NCBI GenBank assembly: GCA_038249115.1
Contig: JBBRWQ010000004.1
Location: 1 to 64,000, forward strand
Direction of reading: 5' to 3'
Origin: UBA4719 sp038249115
GTDB lineage: Bacteria > Actinomycetota > Actinomycetes > Actinomycetales > Dermatophilaceae
DNA: 64,000 nt
The translations under genes and the position numbers were made by a program. Below the pieces are notes generated by a model that worked only from the letters and a program-made list of their open reading frames with translations, made no database searches and was not told where the DNA came from. Positions 7,603-15,002 of this stretch are shown here, in pieces. Positions within the stretch are counted from its first letter, which is position 1. Each line of letters begins with the position of its first letter.

Positions 7603-8400
7603 ATGAGTACTCCAGCCGGTTGGTATCCGCAGCCTGATGGCCGCAACAGGTATTGGGACGGCGCACAGTGGACCGAGAAGTTCGCACCCGGTAATCCGTC
7701 GGAGACGCCACCAGCCAACGCGCTGCTGACACCCCCCGCTGTGGCACGAAAGAACTGGTTCCTCCGACACAAGATCTTGAGCGCGATAGGCGCACTCTTG
7801 CTGATCGGGATCTTTGCCAGTGCAGGCAACCAGCCGAACACATCGGCCATCGACGCCACCGGGCCGATCGCAACGAAGACCGCGCCCGACCAGGCGGCCG
7901 CAGACAAGGCGGCTGCGGACCAGGCAGTTGTAGACAAAGTGGCTGCGGACCAGGCGGCTGCGGACCAGGCGGTCGCGGACAAGGCTGCCGCAGACCAAGC
8001 GGTCATCGACAAGGCCGCTGCAGACAAGGCAGCAGCAGCGAAGGCCACAGCGGACAAGGCAGCTGCGGCCAAGGCTGCGGCTGCAAAGAAGATTGCGGAC
8101 GCCAACAGGTTGACCATCGCGCAGGAGAACGCGAAACGGTCAGCTGAGTCCTACATCGAAATGTCGGGCTTCTCCCGCTCGGGGCTCATCGATCAGTTGA
8201 AGTACGAGGGGTTCTCGGTGAAAGACGCGACTCGTGCGATTGACTCCATGAAGGTCAATTGGAACGAGGAGGCGGACCAGTCCGCGAAGGCCTACATCGA
8301 CATGTCGGGCTTCTCCCGCTCGGGGCTCATCGATCAGTTGAAGTACGAGGGGTTCACCACTGCGCAAGCGACGCACGGCGCAGACTCGGTGGGGTTGTAA
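7603..8400 (+). CDS. DUF2510 membrane protein with tandem Ltp repeats
   Basis: A 265-residue protein. Residues 1-27 form a DUF2510 domain (AGWYPQPDGRNRYWDGAQWTE). One transmembrane segment follows (about 62-78, ILSAIGALLLIGIFASAG). Residues about 90-175 are an Ala/Asp/Lys-rich stretch of DQAAADKA-type repeats, probably an extended helix. The C terminus holds two near-identical repeats of about 47 residues, each with the block GFSRSGLIDQLKYEGF, matching the Ltp family (host-cell-surface-exposed lipoprotein repeats, known from phage superinfection exclusion proteins). The start has an AGAGGGGG ribosome binding site. It is probably membrane-anchored with the repeats outside; a role in phage exclusion is an inference. 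Confidence 0.8.
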   Translation: MSTPAGWYPQPDGRNRYWDGAQWTEKFAPGNPSETPPANALLTPPAVARKNWFLRHKILSAIGALLLIGIFASAGNQPNTSAIDATGPIATKTAPDQAAADKAAADQAVVDKVAADQAAADQAVADKAAADQAVIDKAAADKAAAAKATADKAAAAKAAAAKKIADANRLTIAQENAKRSAESYIEMSGFSRSGLIDQLKYEGFSVKDATRAIDSMKVNWNEEADQSAKAYIDMSGFSRSGLIDQLKYEGFTTAQATHGADSVGL

Positions 8401-8718
8401 GCGGCCGCCCCATCTACCCCTGCGCGAAGCCTCAGGTGGGCTATCACGTCTGAAACAACACCGGCGACAAGGCGATTCTGCGCAACGCAGCCGGGACCGC
8501 CATGGACTCCTGCGCCTGGTTGTAGTCAGGGCCGAACACATGGTCCTTCCTGGGCCCAGGATCGGCATCAACTGTGGCCGTGCCACCCAGCAACTCATCC
8601 CTGCCTGCGCCGTCCCCTCCGCATCCTGTCGGCGCGACCAAGGGGGTGATCGGGGCGGTAACGGAGGGGGCGGTGCCTCCCATGATCGTTGCCCGCGTTC
8701 CTTGTGAGTGTCGTCAAG
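8401..8718. other. Intergenic stretch without a recognised gene
   Basis: Separates the Ltp-repeat gene from the end of IS21-type remnant 2. A 79-codon minus-strand frame (8444-8683) is open but shows no recognised domain. I see no RNA gene or clear terminator. Confidence 0.4.
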
Positions 8719-9156
8719 TCATTTGGCCCCACTGTCTTCACGAATGTTGGCCCCACTTTCGAGGCGTTGTCGGGTCGTTGTCCGGGGAGTGGGGCGCGTG
8801 AAGCGCTGTTGTGCGCCCTGTCGTGACAGGCCGAGTTGAGCTCCGATGGCCGACCAGGACCCTCCGGTTTGGCGGGCCCTGGTGACGGCGGCGGCCAGGG
8901 TGGCTTCGGCGGCGTTGGCCCGTTGCTGGGCGGTGGCAACCCATCCCAGGGCGTCGAACGCCGGGCGCTCTGGTAGCCGGACAGGGGCTTGGCCCTTGCC
9001 CAGGGTCGAGCGGGCCGTGTTGCAGGACGCGCACAGCGCCACGGCGCCGAGCTGGATGGTCGCGATCAGCGTGCACCGGGGTCGGCGGGCGGGGTCGTCG
9101 GCGTAGTAGCAGGCCAGCGCGGTGTCAACAGGTTGTTGACGTCCCGGGTTGGTCAC
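8719..9156 (-). CDS. Small HTH protein downstream of istB remnant 2
   Basis: A 145-residue protein. The N-terminal half contains a Cys pair (ALCASC) with an earlier Cys (ALACYYADDP and RCTLIATIQLG), suggesting a small zinc site. The C-terminal half has a helix-turn-helix-like block, GGSWSAIGAQLGLSRQGAQQRF. The GTG start overlaps the stop of the istB remnant (4 bp), so it is an accessory gene of this IS21-type element. Its last codons run into the terminal repeats of the element, which therefore encode the tail SGANIREDSGAK. Function is unknown; DNA binding is an inference from the HTH-like segment. Confidence 0.7.
   Translation of the reverse strand: MTNPGRQQPVDTALACYYADDPARRPRCTLIATIQLGAVALCASCNTARSTLGKGQAPVRLPERPAFDALGWVATAQQRANAAEATLAAAVTRARQTGGSWSAIGAQLGLSRQGAQQRFTRPTPRTTTRQRLESGANIREDSGAK
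8723..8757. repeat. Terminal direct repeats of IS21-type remnant 2
   Basis: TTGGCCCCACT occurs at 8723-8733 and 8747-8757 with a 24-bp period. Spaced direct repeats of this kind are typical of IS21-family ends. They overlap the 3' end of the small HTH gene and differ in sequence from the repeats of remnant 1, so the two remnants come from different IS21-type elements. Confidence 0.6.
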
Positions 9157-9410
9157 GATGACGCCTGGCGGGTTCTCTTGCTGGTGCGCAGCCGGTATGA
9201 CTTGGTGCCGGTCTCCAGGATGTGGGCGTTGAAGGTGACCCGGTCCACGATCGCCGAGACCAGTCGAGGATCCGGGAACACGGTTCCCCACTCACTGAAC
9301 GGCAAATTCGTGGCAATGGCGATGGACGCTTTTTCTTCGCGTTCGGTGATGATCTGGAAGAGCAGTTCAGCGCCGCGGGGGTCGATTTTGACGTAGCCAA
9401 GTTCGTGAGA
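9153..9410 (-). pseudogene. istB 3' remnant, second copy
   Basis: A minus-strand frame of about 86 codons encodes the IstB C-terminal part: HELGYVKIDPRGAELLFQ, ATNLPFSEWGTVF, LVSAIVDRVTFNAHIL and the basic tail. The N-terminal half with Walker A is missing. Sequence is clearly different from the remnant at 3378-3653, yet the break is at the same codon: the frame begins one codon before (D/H)ELGY, right after the palindrome 9411-9430, which supplies a TAG stop in frame. The 3' end overlaps the small HTH gene. Confidence 0.8.
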
Positions 9411-9430
9411 CTATGCGGACATCCGCATAG
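9411..9430. repeat. 20-bp near-palindrome fused to istB remnant 2
   Basis: CTATGCGGACATCCGCATAG differs by one base from the perfect palindrome at 3358-3377. On the minus strand it directly precedes the istB remnant, in the same phase and at the same codon as the first copy. Confidence 0.75.
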
Positions 9431-9441
9431 TTGCACGAGTT

Positions 9442-9530
9442 GGGGTACGTGCGTTGACCTGCGCAAATGCGCGCACAGTCGCCACGTACCCCCCGGATTT
9501 ACCCCCCGGGGGGTACGAATCAGGGTACGT
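9442..9530. repeat. Cluster of GGGTACGT-type repeats
   Basis: GGGGTACGT at 9442-9450, the inverted copy ACGTACCCC from 9484, a perfect 16-bp palindrome TACCCCCCGGGGGGTA at 9500-9515, and GGGTACGT at 9523-9530. The cluster lies upstream of the gene at 9579 and the xis-int pair, so it may bind an element-encoded regulator, integrase or replication protein; none of these is shown. Confidence 0.5.
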
Positions 9531-9578
9531 CTGTTCGCGAGGCTTCTGCCGTGTCCAACACGGCGGAAGGAACTTGCA

Positions 9579-9860
9579 ATGAGCGTTGTTGATCACCTTG
9601 GCCTCTGGGTTGAGACCAGCGAATTGCTGGCCCTGCCCGACCAGCGCTGGGACCACAGGACCACAGCCCATCCGGCCCTCACCAACTGCTGCAGGGTACG
9701 CGAGGTGAGGTCACGGCTGCACGGTTCCAACCAGCCTGACATAGGGAGGTTGGTCACCCTCGAGTGCGTCGATGTTATCCACAGGGCGGGGACATCCCAG
9801 CCGGGAGTGTGCCATCACGAGAAGACTGGAATAGCGCGGCAAGCCCAGGAGGAGCGATGA
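9579..9860 (+). CDS. Unknown small protein upstream of excisionase
   Basis: A 93-residue frame with a good ribosome binding site (GGAAGGA, 7 bp before ATG). Its stop overlaps the ATG of the excisionase gene (ATGA), which supports a real, translationally coupled gene. A hairpin (GCCGTGT/ACACGGC) lies just upstream. The protein shows no domain that I recognise; it contains LALPDQRW and several His/Cys residues without a clear motif. The position is where integrative elements often place replication or regulatory genes, so it may be the remnant of a longer gene. Function cannot be assigned. Confidence 0.45.
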   Translation: MSVVDHLGLWVETSELLALPDQRWDHRTTAHPALTNCCRVREVRSRLHGSNQPDIGRLVTLECVDVIHRAGTSQPGVCHHEKTGIARQAQEER

Positions 9861-10047
9861 CGAAGAAGTGGTTCTCCGTTGCCGAGGTCGCCGAGATGCT
9901 CGGCTTCGGTGAGACCAAGGTCCGCATGGCGATCATTCAGGCGGACCTGCGCTCGGTGAAGGACGGCAAGCTGCGCCGGGTCCTCCGGAGTGGGTCGACG
10001 AGTATGTGGCTCTGCGGGTCTCCCAGTCCGGTCAGGACGTGGCATGA
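9857..10047 (+). pseudogene. Excisionase (Xis-like, MerR-type HTH) with frameshift
   Basis: The N-terminal part MTKKWFSVAEVAEMLGFGETKVR is a typical helix-turn-helix excisionase start, followed by LRSVKDGKLRRVL. Near 9983-9985 one base appears to be missing: shifting the frame there restores PEWVDEYVALRVSQSGQDVA and a stop at 10045-10047 that overlaps the integrase ATG (ATGA). In the frame as written the protein continues out of register to 10126. Excisionases direct the integrase toward excision, so a real deletion would lock the element in place. A sequencing error or programmed frameshift is possible. Confidence 0.7.
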
Positions 10048-11261
10048 CGAGGCGGCACAACGGCGAGGGGTCCATCTACCTCTACCGAAACGGCTTCGCC
10101 GCCCACGTGTGGATCACCACGCCTGAAGGTCGCCGGCAACGCAAGGTCGTCTACGGGAAGACCCGGGAGCAGGTTCACGGGAAGTGGCTTGTGCTACACG
10201 AGCTCTCTCGACGCGGCCCGGTCGCTCCCCGCTTACCAACTCTCGCCGACTTCATGGAGCGCTGGTTGCGCGAGGTGGTGGTACCGGGTTTGGCTCCGAC
10301 CACCTCGGCGAACTACGAGCTGTTCACCCGGCTCTACGTCGTCCCGGATCTGGGCCGCAAGCGGCTCGACAAGCTGACCGTGCGGGACGTCCAGACCTGG
10401 CTCAACGAGCTTCGTGTCGGGTGCCAGTGCTGCGCACAGGGCAAGGATGCTGCCCGAGAAGAGCCCAGGTGCTGCGCTGCCGGCAAGTGCTGCCATCAGG
10501 TGGGGTCGGAGTGGACCGTGCACCAAGCGTGGACAGTCCTCCGTAGCGCCCTCAGCGCGGCCGTGAGAGACGAGCTGGTCACCCGCAACGTGGCTGGTCT
10601 CGTTCGAGTCCCCGTCCCACGGACGAGAAAGCGAGCCATCTGGAGCGTTCCCGAGGCTCGACAGTTCCTCGAGTCCGCGCGTCGCGACGACGACCCGCTG
10701 TATGCCGGCTACGTCCTGATGCTCATTCTCGGGCTTCGTCGCGGCGAACTGCTGGGTCTTGCCTGGGATGACGTCGACCTCGAGTCGGGAGTAGCGCACA
10801 TCGCATGGCAGCTACAGAGAATCAAAGGCGAGCTGCGCCGAAGGCCGACCAAGACAGTGTCGTCGGAAGCCCCGCTCCCACCTCCGGACATCTGCTCTCA
10901 AGCCCTCGCTCAGCGCAAGGTGACCGAAGCGCGCTCACGGTTGGCGGCCGGCGAAGTTTGGATGGGCTCGGGCTTGGTCCTCACGACCCGGTTCGGCACC
11001 CCGATCGACCCCCGGAACTTCCAGCGCTTCTTCCAGGCCCGCGCGGCGAAGGCCGGCGTCCCCGTCATCCCGGTGCACGCAACCCGGCGGACATGCGCGT
11101 CACTGCTCGTTGCCCTGGACGTCCACCCACGTGTGGCGATGACGATCCTGCGGCACAGCAAGATCGCCGTGACGATGGACATCTACAGCCAGGTGTCCTC
11201 GGCGTCGACCAAGGAGGCGCTCAAGCGCCTCGGCAACCAGTTCGGCGAGGACGTCCTGTGA
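10044..11261 (+). CDS. Site-specific integrase (tyrosine recombinase)
   Basis: A 405-residue phage/ICE-type integrase. An N-terminal arm-binding-like region (about 1-60, GSIYLYRNGFAAHVW) is followed by the core-binding domain (to about 165) and a catalytic domain. Catalytic residues are Arg in LGLRRGELLGL, HATRRT in the HxxR box (the usual second-shell His is Arg), His in ILRHSKIAVT and Tyr in MDIYSQV. A Cys-rich insertion (CQCCAQG, CCAAGKCC) lies in the core-binding domain, as in several actinobacterial integrases. It overlaps the excisionase stop and reads toward the tRNA-Ala 3' end, 88 bp away, the expected attachment site. Confidence 0.9.
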   Translation: MTRRHNGEGSIYLYRNGFAAHVWITTPEGRRQRKVVYGKTREQVHGKWLVLHELSRRGPVAPRLPTLADFMERWLREVVVPGLAPTTSANYELFTRLYVVPDLGRKRLDKLTVRDVQTWLNELRVGCQCCAQGKDAAREEPRCCAAGKCCHQVGSEWTVHQAWTVLRSALSAAVRDELVTRNVAGLVRVPVPRTRKRAIWSVPEARQFLESARRDDDPLYAGYVLMLILGLRRGELLGLAWDDVDLESGVAHIAWQLQRIKGELRRRPTKTVSSEAPLPPPDICSQALAQRKVTEARSRLAAGEVWMGSGLVLTTRFGTPIDPRNFQRFFQARAAKAGVPVIPVHATRRTCASLLVALDVHPRVAMTILRHSKIAVTMDIYSQVSSASTKEALKRLGNQFGEDVL

Positions 11262-11348
11262 GCCCCGTCAACCCCGTTGCCGTACTTTGCTGGAGTACGG
11301 CCATGCAGAAGGCCCTCCCCGACGAGCGGAAAGGGCCTCTGACCTGGG

Positions 11349-11421
11349 TGGAGACACGGGGAATCGAACCCCGGACCTCCTGCTTGCAAAGCAGGCGCTC
11401 TACCAATTGAGCTATGTCCCC
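11349..11421 (-). tRNA. tRNA-Ala (anticodon TGC)
   Basis: A 73-nt cloverleaf on the minus strand: acceptor GGGGACA pairs with TGTCTCC (one G-T), the anticodon arm is CCTGC-TTTGCAA-GCAGG, and the T-arm carries GGTTCGATTCC. The CCA end is not encoded. The 3' end faces the integrase gene, so it is the probable integration site of the island. Confidence 0.95.
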
Positions 11422-11449
11422 GAGTGAGCTTGGTTGCTCCTACTCGATT

Positions 11450-11566
11450 TTAGACCTCGTCGGTCGCCTCGGCCCAGAGGTCCTGCTCGGCCTGCTGGTC
11501 CTTGAGCTTCTTCTGGACGGCCAGAACGCCAACTGCTGTGGCGATCAACAAGAGGAACTTCTTCAT
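11450..11566 (-). CDS. DLW-39 family small protein
   Basis: A 38-residue peptide, MKKFLLLIATAVGVLAV at the N terminus followed by QKKLKDQQAEQDLWAEATDEV. It matches the short actinobacterial family named after its DLW motif. A hydrophobic N-terminal helix is followed by a charged tail. A ribosome binding site (AAGGAG) lies 8 bp upstream. The gene sits between tRNA-Ile and tRNA-Ala, downstream of the gyrA region, as in other actinobacteria. Function is unknown; it is probably a single-pass membrane peptide. Confidence 0.85.
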   Translation of the reverse strand: MKKFLLLIATAVGVLAVQKKLKDQQAEQDLWAEATDEV

Positions 11567-11623
11567 GACCGGTACTCCTTCGTGCTATTTGTCACGCGTC
11601 ACGATCACGCCTAGCGATGATGG

Positions 11624-11697
11624 TGGGCCTAAGAGGACTTGAACCTCTGACCTCTTCCTTATCAGGGAAGCGCTCTAACCGTCTGAGCTATAGGCCC
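11624..11697 (-). tRNA. tRNA-Ile (anticodon GAT)
   Basis: A 74-nt cloverleaf on the minus strand: acceptor GGGCCTA/TAGGCCC, anticodon arm CTTCC-CTGATAA-GGAAG, T-arm AGAGG-TTCAAGT-CCTCT. It precedes tRNA-Ala in the transcription direction, the order common after gyrA in actinobacteria. Confidence 0.95.
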
Positions 11698-11984
11698 CGG
11701 GTTTTAGGGAACGGGGTTGAGCACGAACTGGGGGCCTTACGGGGGTTGAGGTGTACCTGGTTGACACACCGTCTTAGTGAATCTGTAGGGAATCGGGTCT
11801 GGTTTTGGAGTACGACACTGGCTGCGCCGGGCCCCCTCCTGGCGGGACCACGCCATCCTACCGGCCAAACAGCACACCCCGTACCAGGGATGCGCGGGTC
11901 GGGCCTTGCCGACCTGGCCGGGCCCCCGAACCAGGCACACCACGGAGTGCGGCGACCCGCCGGACAGGCACGTTGAGGCCGCTG

Positions 11985-14405
11985 TCAGCCTCTTGGAGCG
12001 GCTTTGTCGCCTGGAGTTTCTCGGGAGGATGCTGGCTTCCCGAAGGGGATAACAACTGCGGTGGCCGGTTCGATGGTCGTCAGCCCAGCGTGGTGTCCGC
12101 TGAGCCAGGTGCTGAACTTCTCCGCGGTGGTCGGCCGCAGGTAGAGGTAGCCCTGCACGCCGTCCACCCCGATCTTCTCCAGGAGCTGCTGCTGGTCAAG
12201 CATCTCGACCCCTTCGGCGATGGTCCGTAAACCCAACTTGGTCGCCAGGGTGACGACCGCCTCGGTCACTGCGAGGTCCTCCGCATTGACGGCGCAGCCG
12301 GCCACGAGCGACCTGTCGATCTTCACGATCTGTACGGGCAGGGACCGCAGCGTGGTCAGGGCCGAGAAGCCGGTCCCGAAGTCGTCGATGGCGATCACAA
12401 TGCCGTGTACGAACAGGCTATTGAGCTGCGCGATGGCCGCCGTAGAAGAGATCACGACCGTCCCGGTGACCTCCAGCACCAGCTGGTTCGCGGGCAGGGC
12501 GAAGTCCCTCAGGCAGCCAAGCACGAAGTCAGTGAAACGCTCGTCATCGAGCTGCAGCGCGGAGACGTTGACATGGATGGCCAACGGGGCGCTCGGATGG
12601 CCCTCCCGCCAGGTGGCGGCGTCGGCGCAGGCGCGCCGCAGCACGTGGGCGCCGATACTACGGATGGCACCGGTGCGCTCCGCGATCTGGATGAAGTCGG
12701 CCGGGTACAGCAGACCCCGCTGCGGATGCTGCCAGCGCACCAGTGCCTCCACCGCCGTACACCGCAAGCCGGGCAGCGACACGACGGGCTGGTAGAGCAC
12801 GACGAGCTCACCATTGCTGGCCGCCGCAGCAAGCTGCCGCTCGAACGGCAGCCGAGCCGTGGCGGAGTGCAGCTGACCAGTTTCGAAGACATGGACCCTG
12901 CCCTTGCCATTGGCCTTCGCCGCGTACATCGCCGCGTCGGCGCGGTGCATCAGTACCTCGACGTTGGTCTCGCCCTCCGAGGTCACGACCCCGACACTGG
13001 CACCCACCAACGCCATGGCGCCGTCGACCTTCACGGGAGCCGCGACCAACGCCACGATCCGCCGGGCGACCCGTGCTGCTGCCTCACTGCCGGTACCAAG
13101 TAGCAGCACGGCGAACTCGTCCCCACCAAGACGTGCACACAGGTCCTGAGGACGGGTCGCCTCCAGGAGGCGTGCCGCGACCTCACGCAGCAGGTCGTCA
13201 CCTGCACGGTGGCCGAAGGCGTCGTTCACGTCCTTGAAGTCATCGAGGTCCACGAACAAGACGGTGGTCGCACCCGCAGCCGCCGTCGCGACCGCGGTCG
13301 ACAGCGCGGCGTAGAAGGAGCTCCGGTTGGCCAGGCCCGTGAGGCTGTCCAGCGTGACCTGCGCCCTCAGCTTCTGGAGCACCTCACTGTTATGCAGCGC
13401 CAAGGTCACCTGGTTCGCCACGCTCCCGACGGCGTCGACCGCCTCGGCGGGGACGCCACCCGGTGAGCCGAGGAGCAACCACGCGCGCCCGTGCTCCTGG
13501 TGCACGTAGTGCATCGGCAAACAGGCCCACGCACACGCGATTCCCACCGCGGCATCCATCTCCTCATGGCTTCGAATCGTTGCGGAGCCTGTTGCGTCGT
13601 CGTCGAGCACCGACAGGACGGCTGCGGGCAGCGTCGCGGGGACACCGACAAACCCGCCGGTCGCCCCGTCCACGCGCAGCGCTGGGCCATCCCTGACCAG
13701 CTTCAAGATGCGCAGCCCGGGTATGGCCGCGCAGATCTGGGCGTTCGCCTCCCACGCGATGCGGCGGATCTCTGCCGCGTCGATGACGTCCAACAGCTGT
13801 GAACCCACTGACCCATGCACCGCGTCAAGCCGCGCCGCCTGTGCCCGAGCTGCCAGGATCGAGGCAAGGCGTCGCACCACGAATACGGTCAGGAACATGG
13901 TCGGAAAGGGCGCCGCCAGCGTGCCGAGGGCAACGCCCCCGGTGTGCCCGAACAGGTAAGGCCACAGCGGGTGCACCGCGCTCAGCGCACCCGCGTACAG
14001 AGCACATCGCAGCACGGCGCGGCCGCCCGAGCCGTACAAAGAGCGAAACCACAGCGCGGCGAAGACGACCCCCAGAACGGTGGTCAGCTCAGGACAGGTC
14101 AGGGCCAAGGCCGCCATGGCCACTGCATCCACCACGTCCATCGCCAACGGCGCGCTCCGCCGCAGGTACCCCGCGCCCCAGGACAACCCGAGAACCACTG
14201 CGCTGGCCACGGCGACAAGCAGCCTCGTGCTATTGCCTGCGAAGAGGGGCGCCGGCAACACGAGCAGAACGGACACCAAGGCGAGCACGGCGAACAGCCA
14301 ACGCGTCGCTTCCTGAATATCCCCCGGCCGGCGAAGTCGCGCCGACATCCGTACAGCCGATACGGACAGTCGAGTGGGCACGCCCAGCAGGTGTGTTCTG
14401 AACAT
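11985..14405 (-). CDS. Membrane GGDEF-EAL protein (cyclic-di-GMP turnover)
   Basis: An 806-residue protein. The N terminus (about 30-185) has several hydrophobic segments, a membrane sensor region. About residues 200-340 form a GAF-like region. A GGDEF domain (about 350-520) has the intact signature LGGDEF; an EAL domain (about 525-780) has VEALVRW and the downstream IDDFGTGFS block. It may make and/or degrade cyclic-di-GMP; which activity dominates cannot be told. The ATG at 14405 has a GAGGGAG ribosome binding site and is preferred to the upstream in-frame codon at 14528. It sits between the DUF3566 gene and tRNA-Ile, where other actinobacteria often have no gene. Confidence 0.9.
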   Translation of the reverse strand: MFRTHLLGVPTRLSVSAVRMSARLRRPGDIQEATRWLFAVLALVSVLLVLPAPLFAGNSTRLLVAVASAVVLGLSWGAGYLRRSAPLAMDVVDAVAMAALALTCPELTTVLGVVFAALWFRSLYGSGGRAVLRCALYAGALSAVHPLWPYLFGHTGGVALGTLAAPFPTMFLTVFVVRRLASILAARAQAARLDAVHGSVGSQLLDVIDAAEIRRIAWEANAQICAAIPGLRILKLVRDGPALRVDGATGGFVGVPATLPAAVLSVLDDDATGSATIRSHEEMDAAVGIACAWACLPMHYVHQEHGRAWLLLGSPGGVPAEAVDAVGSVANQVTLALHNSEVLQKLRAQVTLDSLTGLANRSSFYAALSTAVATAAAGATTVLFVDLDDFKDVNDAFGHRAGDDLLREVAARLLEATRPQDLCARLGGDEFAVLLLGTGSEAAARVARRIVALVAAPVKVDGAMALVGASVGVVTSEGETNVEVLMHRADAAMYAAKANGKGRVHVFETGQLHSATARLPFERQLAAAASNGELVVLYQPVVSLPGLRCTAVEALVRWQHPQRGLLYPADFIQIAERTGAIRSIGAHVLRRACADAATWREGHPSAPLAIHVNVSALQLDDERFTDFVLGCLRDFALPANQLVLEVTGTVVISSTAAIAQLNSLFVHGIVIAIDDFGTGFSALTTLRSLPVQIVKIDRSLVAGCAVNAEDLAVTEAVVTLATKLGLRTIAEGVEMLDQQQLLEKIGVDGVQGYLYLRPTTAEKFSTWLSGHHAGLTTIEPATAVVIPFGKPASSRETPGDKAAPRG

Positions 14406-14548
14406 GCACGCTCCCTCTCGCTCGGTAGCCCAACTGACCGCGGAGGTCCCGTGGCTTTGTGCCCCCGCCTTGCAGCAGGTTTGCCCTTTCGTCGAATCCT
14501 CCGGACTCGACACCGAACCCGACGACATGCATTTCGTGGCCGAAATAT

Positions 14549-14998
14549 CTACCCATCCATGCTGGCATTCACCAATGGATCAGATCCTGAGAATTGAAAT
14601 ATTGGTGCCCTTGAAAGATGCGCACCTTTCGAGTGGGCGGCCACCGCCGAGATCCCAGCGGACTTGTCGTTCATCAGATCCTCGGCTGTGGCCGGACAGG
14701 TGGTGGTGAACGTTGCTGACGTGATCTCCGCTTCGAAGCGGCTCCCATCGCTGCGACGCATCCGAGCCTCTGCCATGACGTGCCCGACCCGTCCACGCTC
14801 CGCGACCGCCAATCGCCACCGAGGGTCGCTGTTATCAGTGACACCAAGGCGCCCCACCGCGCAAACCTCTTCCTGTGTGAGGTCCAGAAGGTCCGTCAGC
14901 GCACGTGCTAAACACCGTCGGCAATGCGGCGCCTCCGAGGATCGGCACGGCGTGAGACGGAAAAGGGCCTCGGCGTCGAGGCCAGCGGAACTGCGGGC
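14549..14998 (-). pseudogene. Decayed PAS-domain gene fragment
   Basis: An open minus-strand frame begins without a usable start right after the DUF3566 stop. It reads GLDAEALFRLTP, then after a diverged stretch LTDLLDLTQEEV, GRLGVTDNSDPRWR and MRRSDGSRFEAEITSATFTT. This is the order of blocks in a sensor PAS domain, but the central part is scrambled and the end degenerates. It is probably the remnant of a signalling gene lost between DUF3566 and the GGDEF-EAL gene. Confidence 0.6.
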
Positions 14999-15002
14999 TA
15001 TC

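Noticed and set aside
7880..8090. Short repeats considered as a CRISPR or minisatellite locus
   Set aside because: They encode an in-frame Ala/Asp/Lys-rich stretch of the DUF2510 protein and contain no spacers.
9983..9985. Programmed frameshift in xis
   Set aside because: No slippery heptamer or downstream structure is evident; a deletion or sequence error is simpler.
11345..11421. Second copy of the tRNA-Ala 3' end as attL within the window
   Set aside because: I looked for a direct repeat of the tRNA 3' end in 1-11,300 and saw none; the left boundary must lie outside the window.
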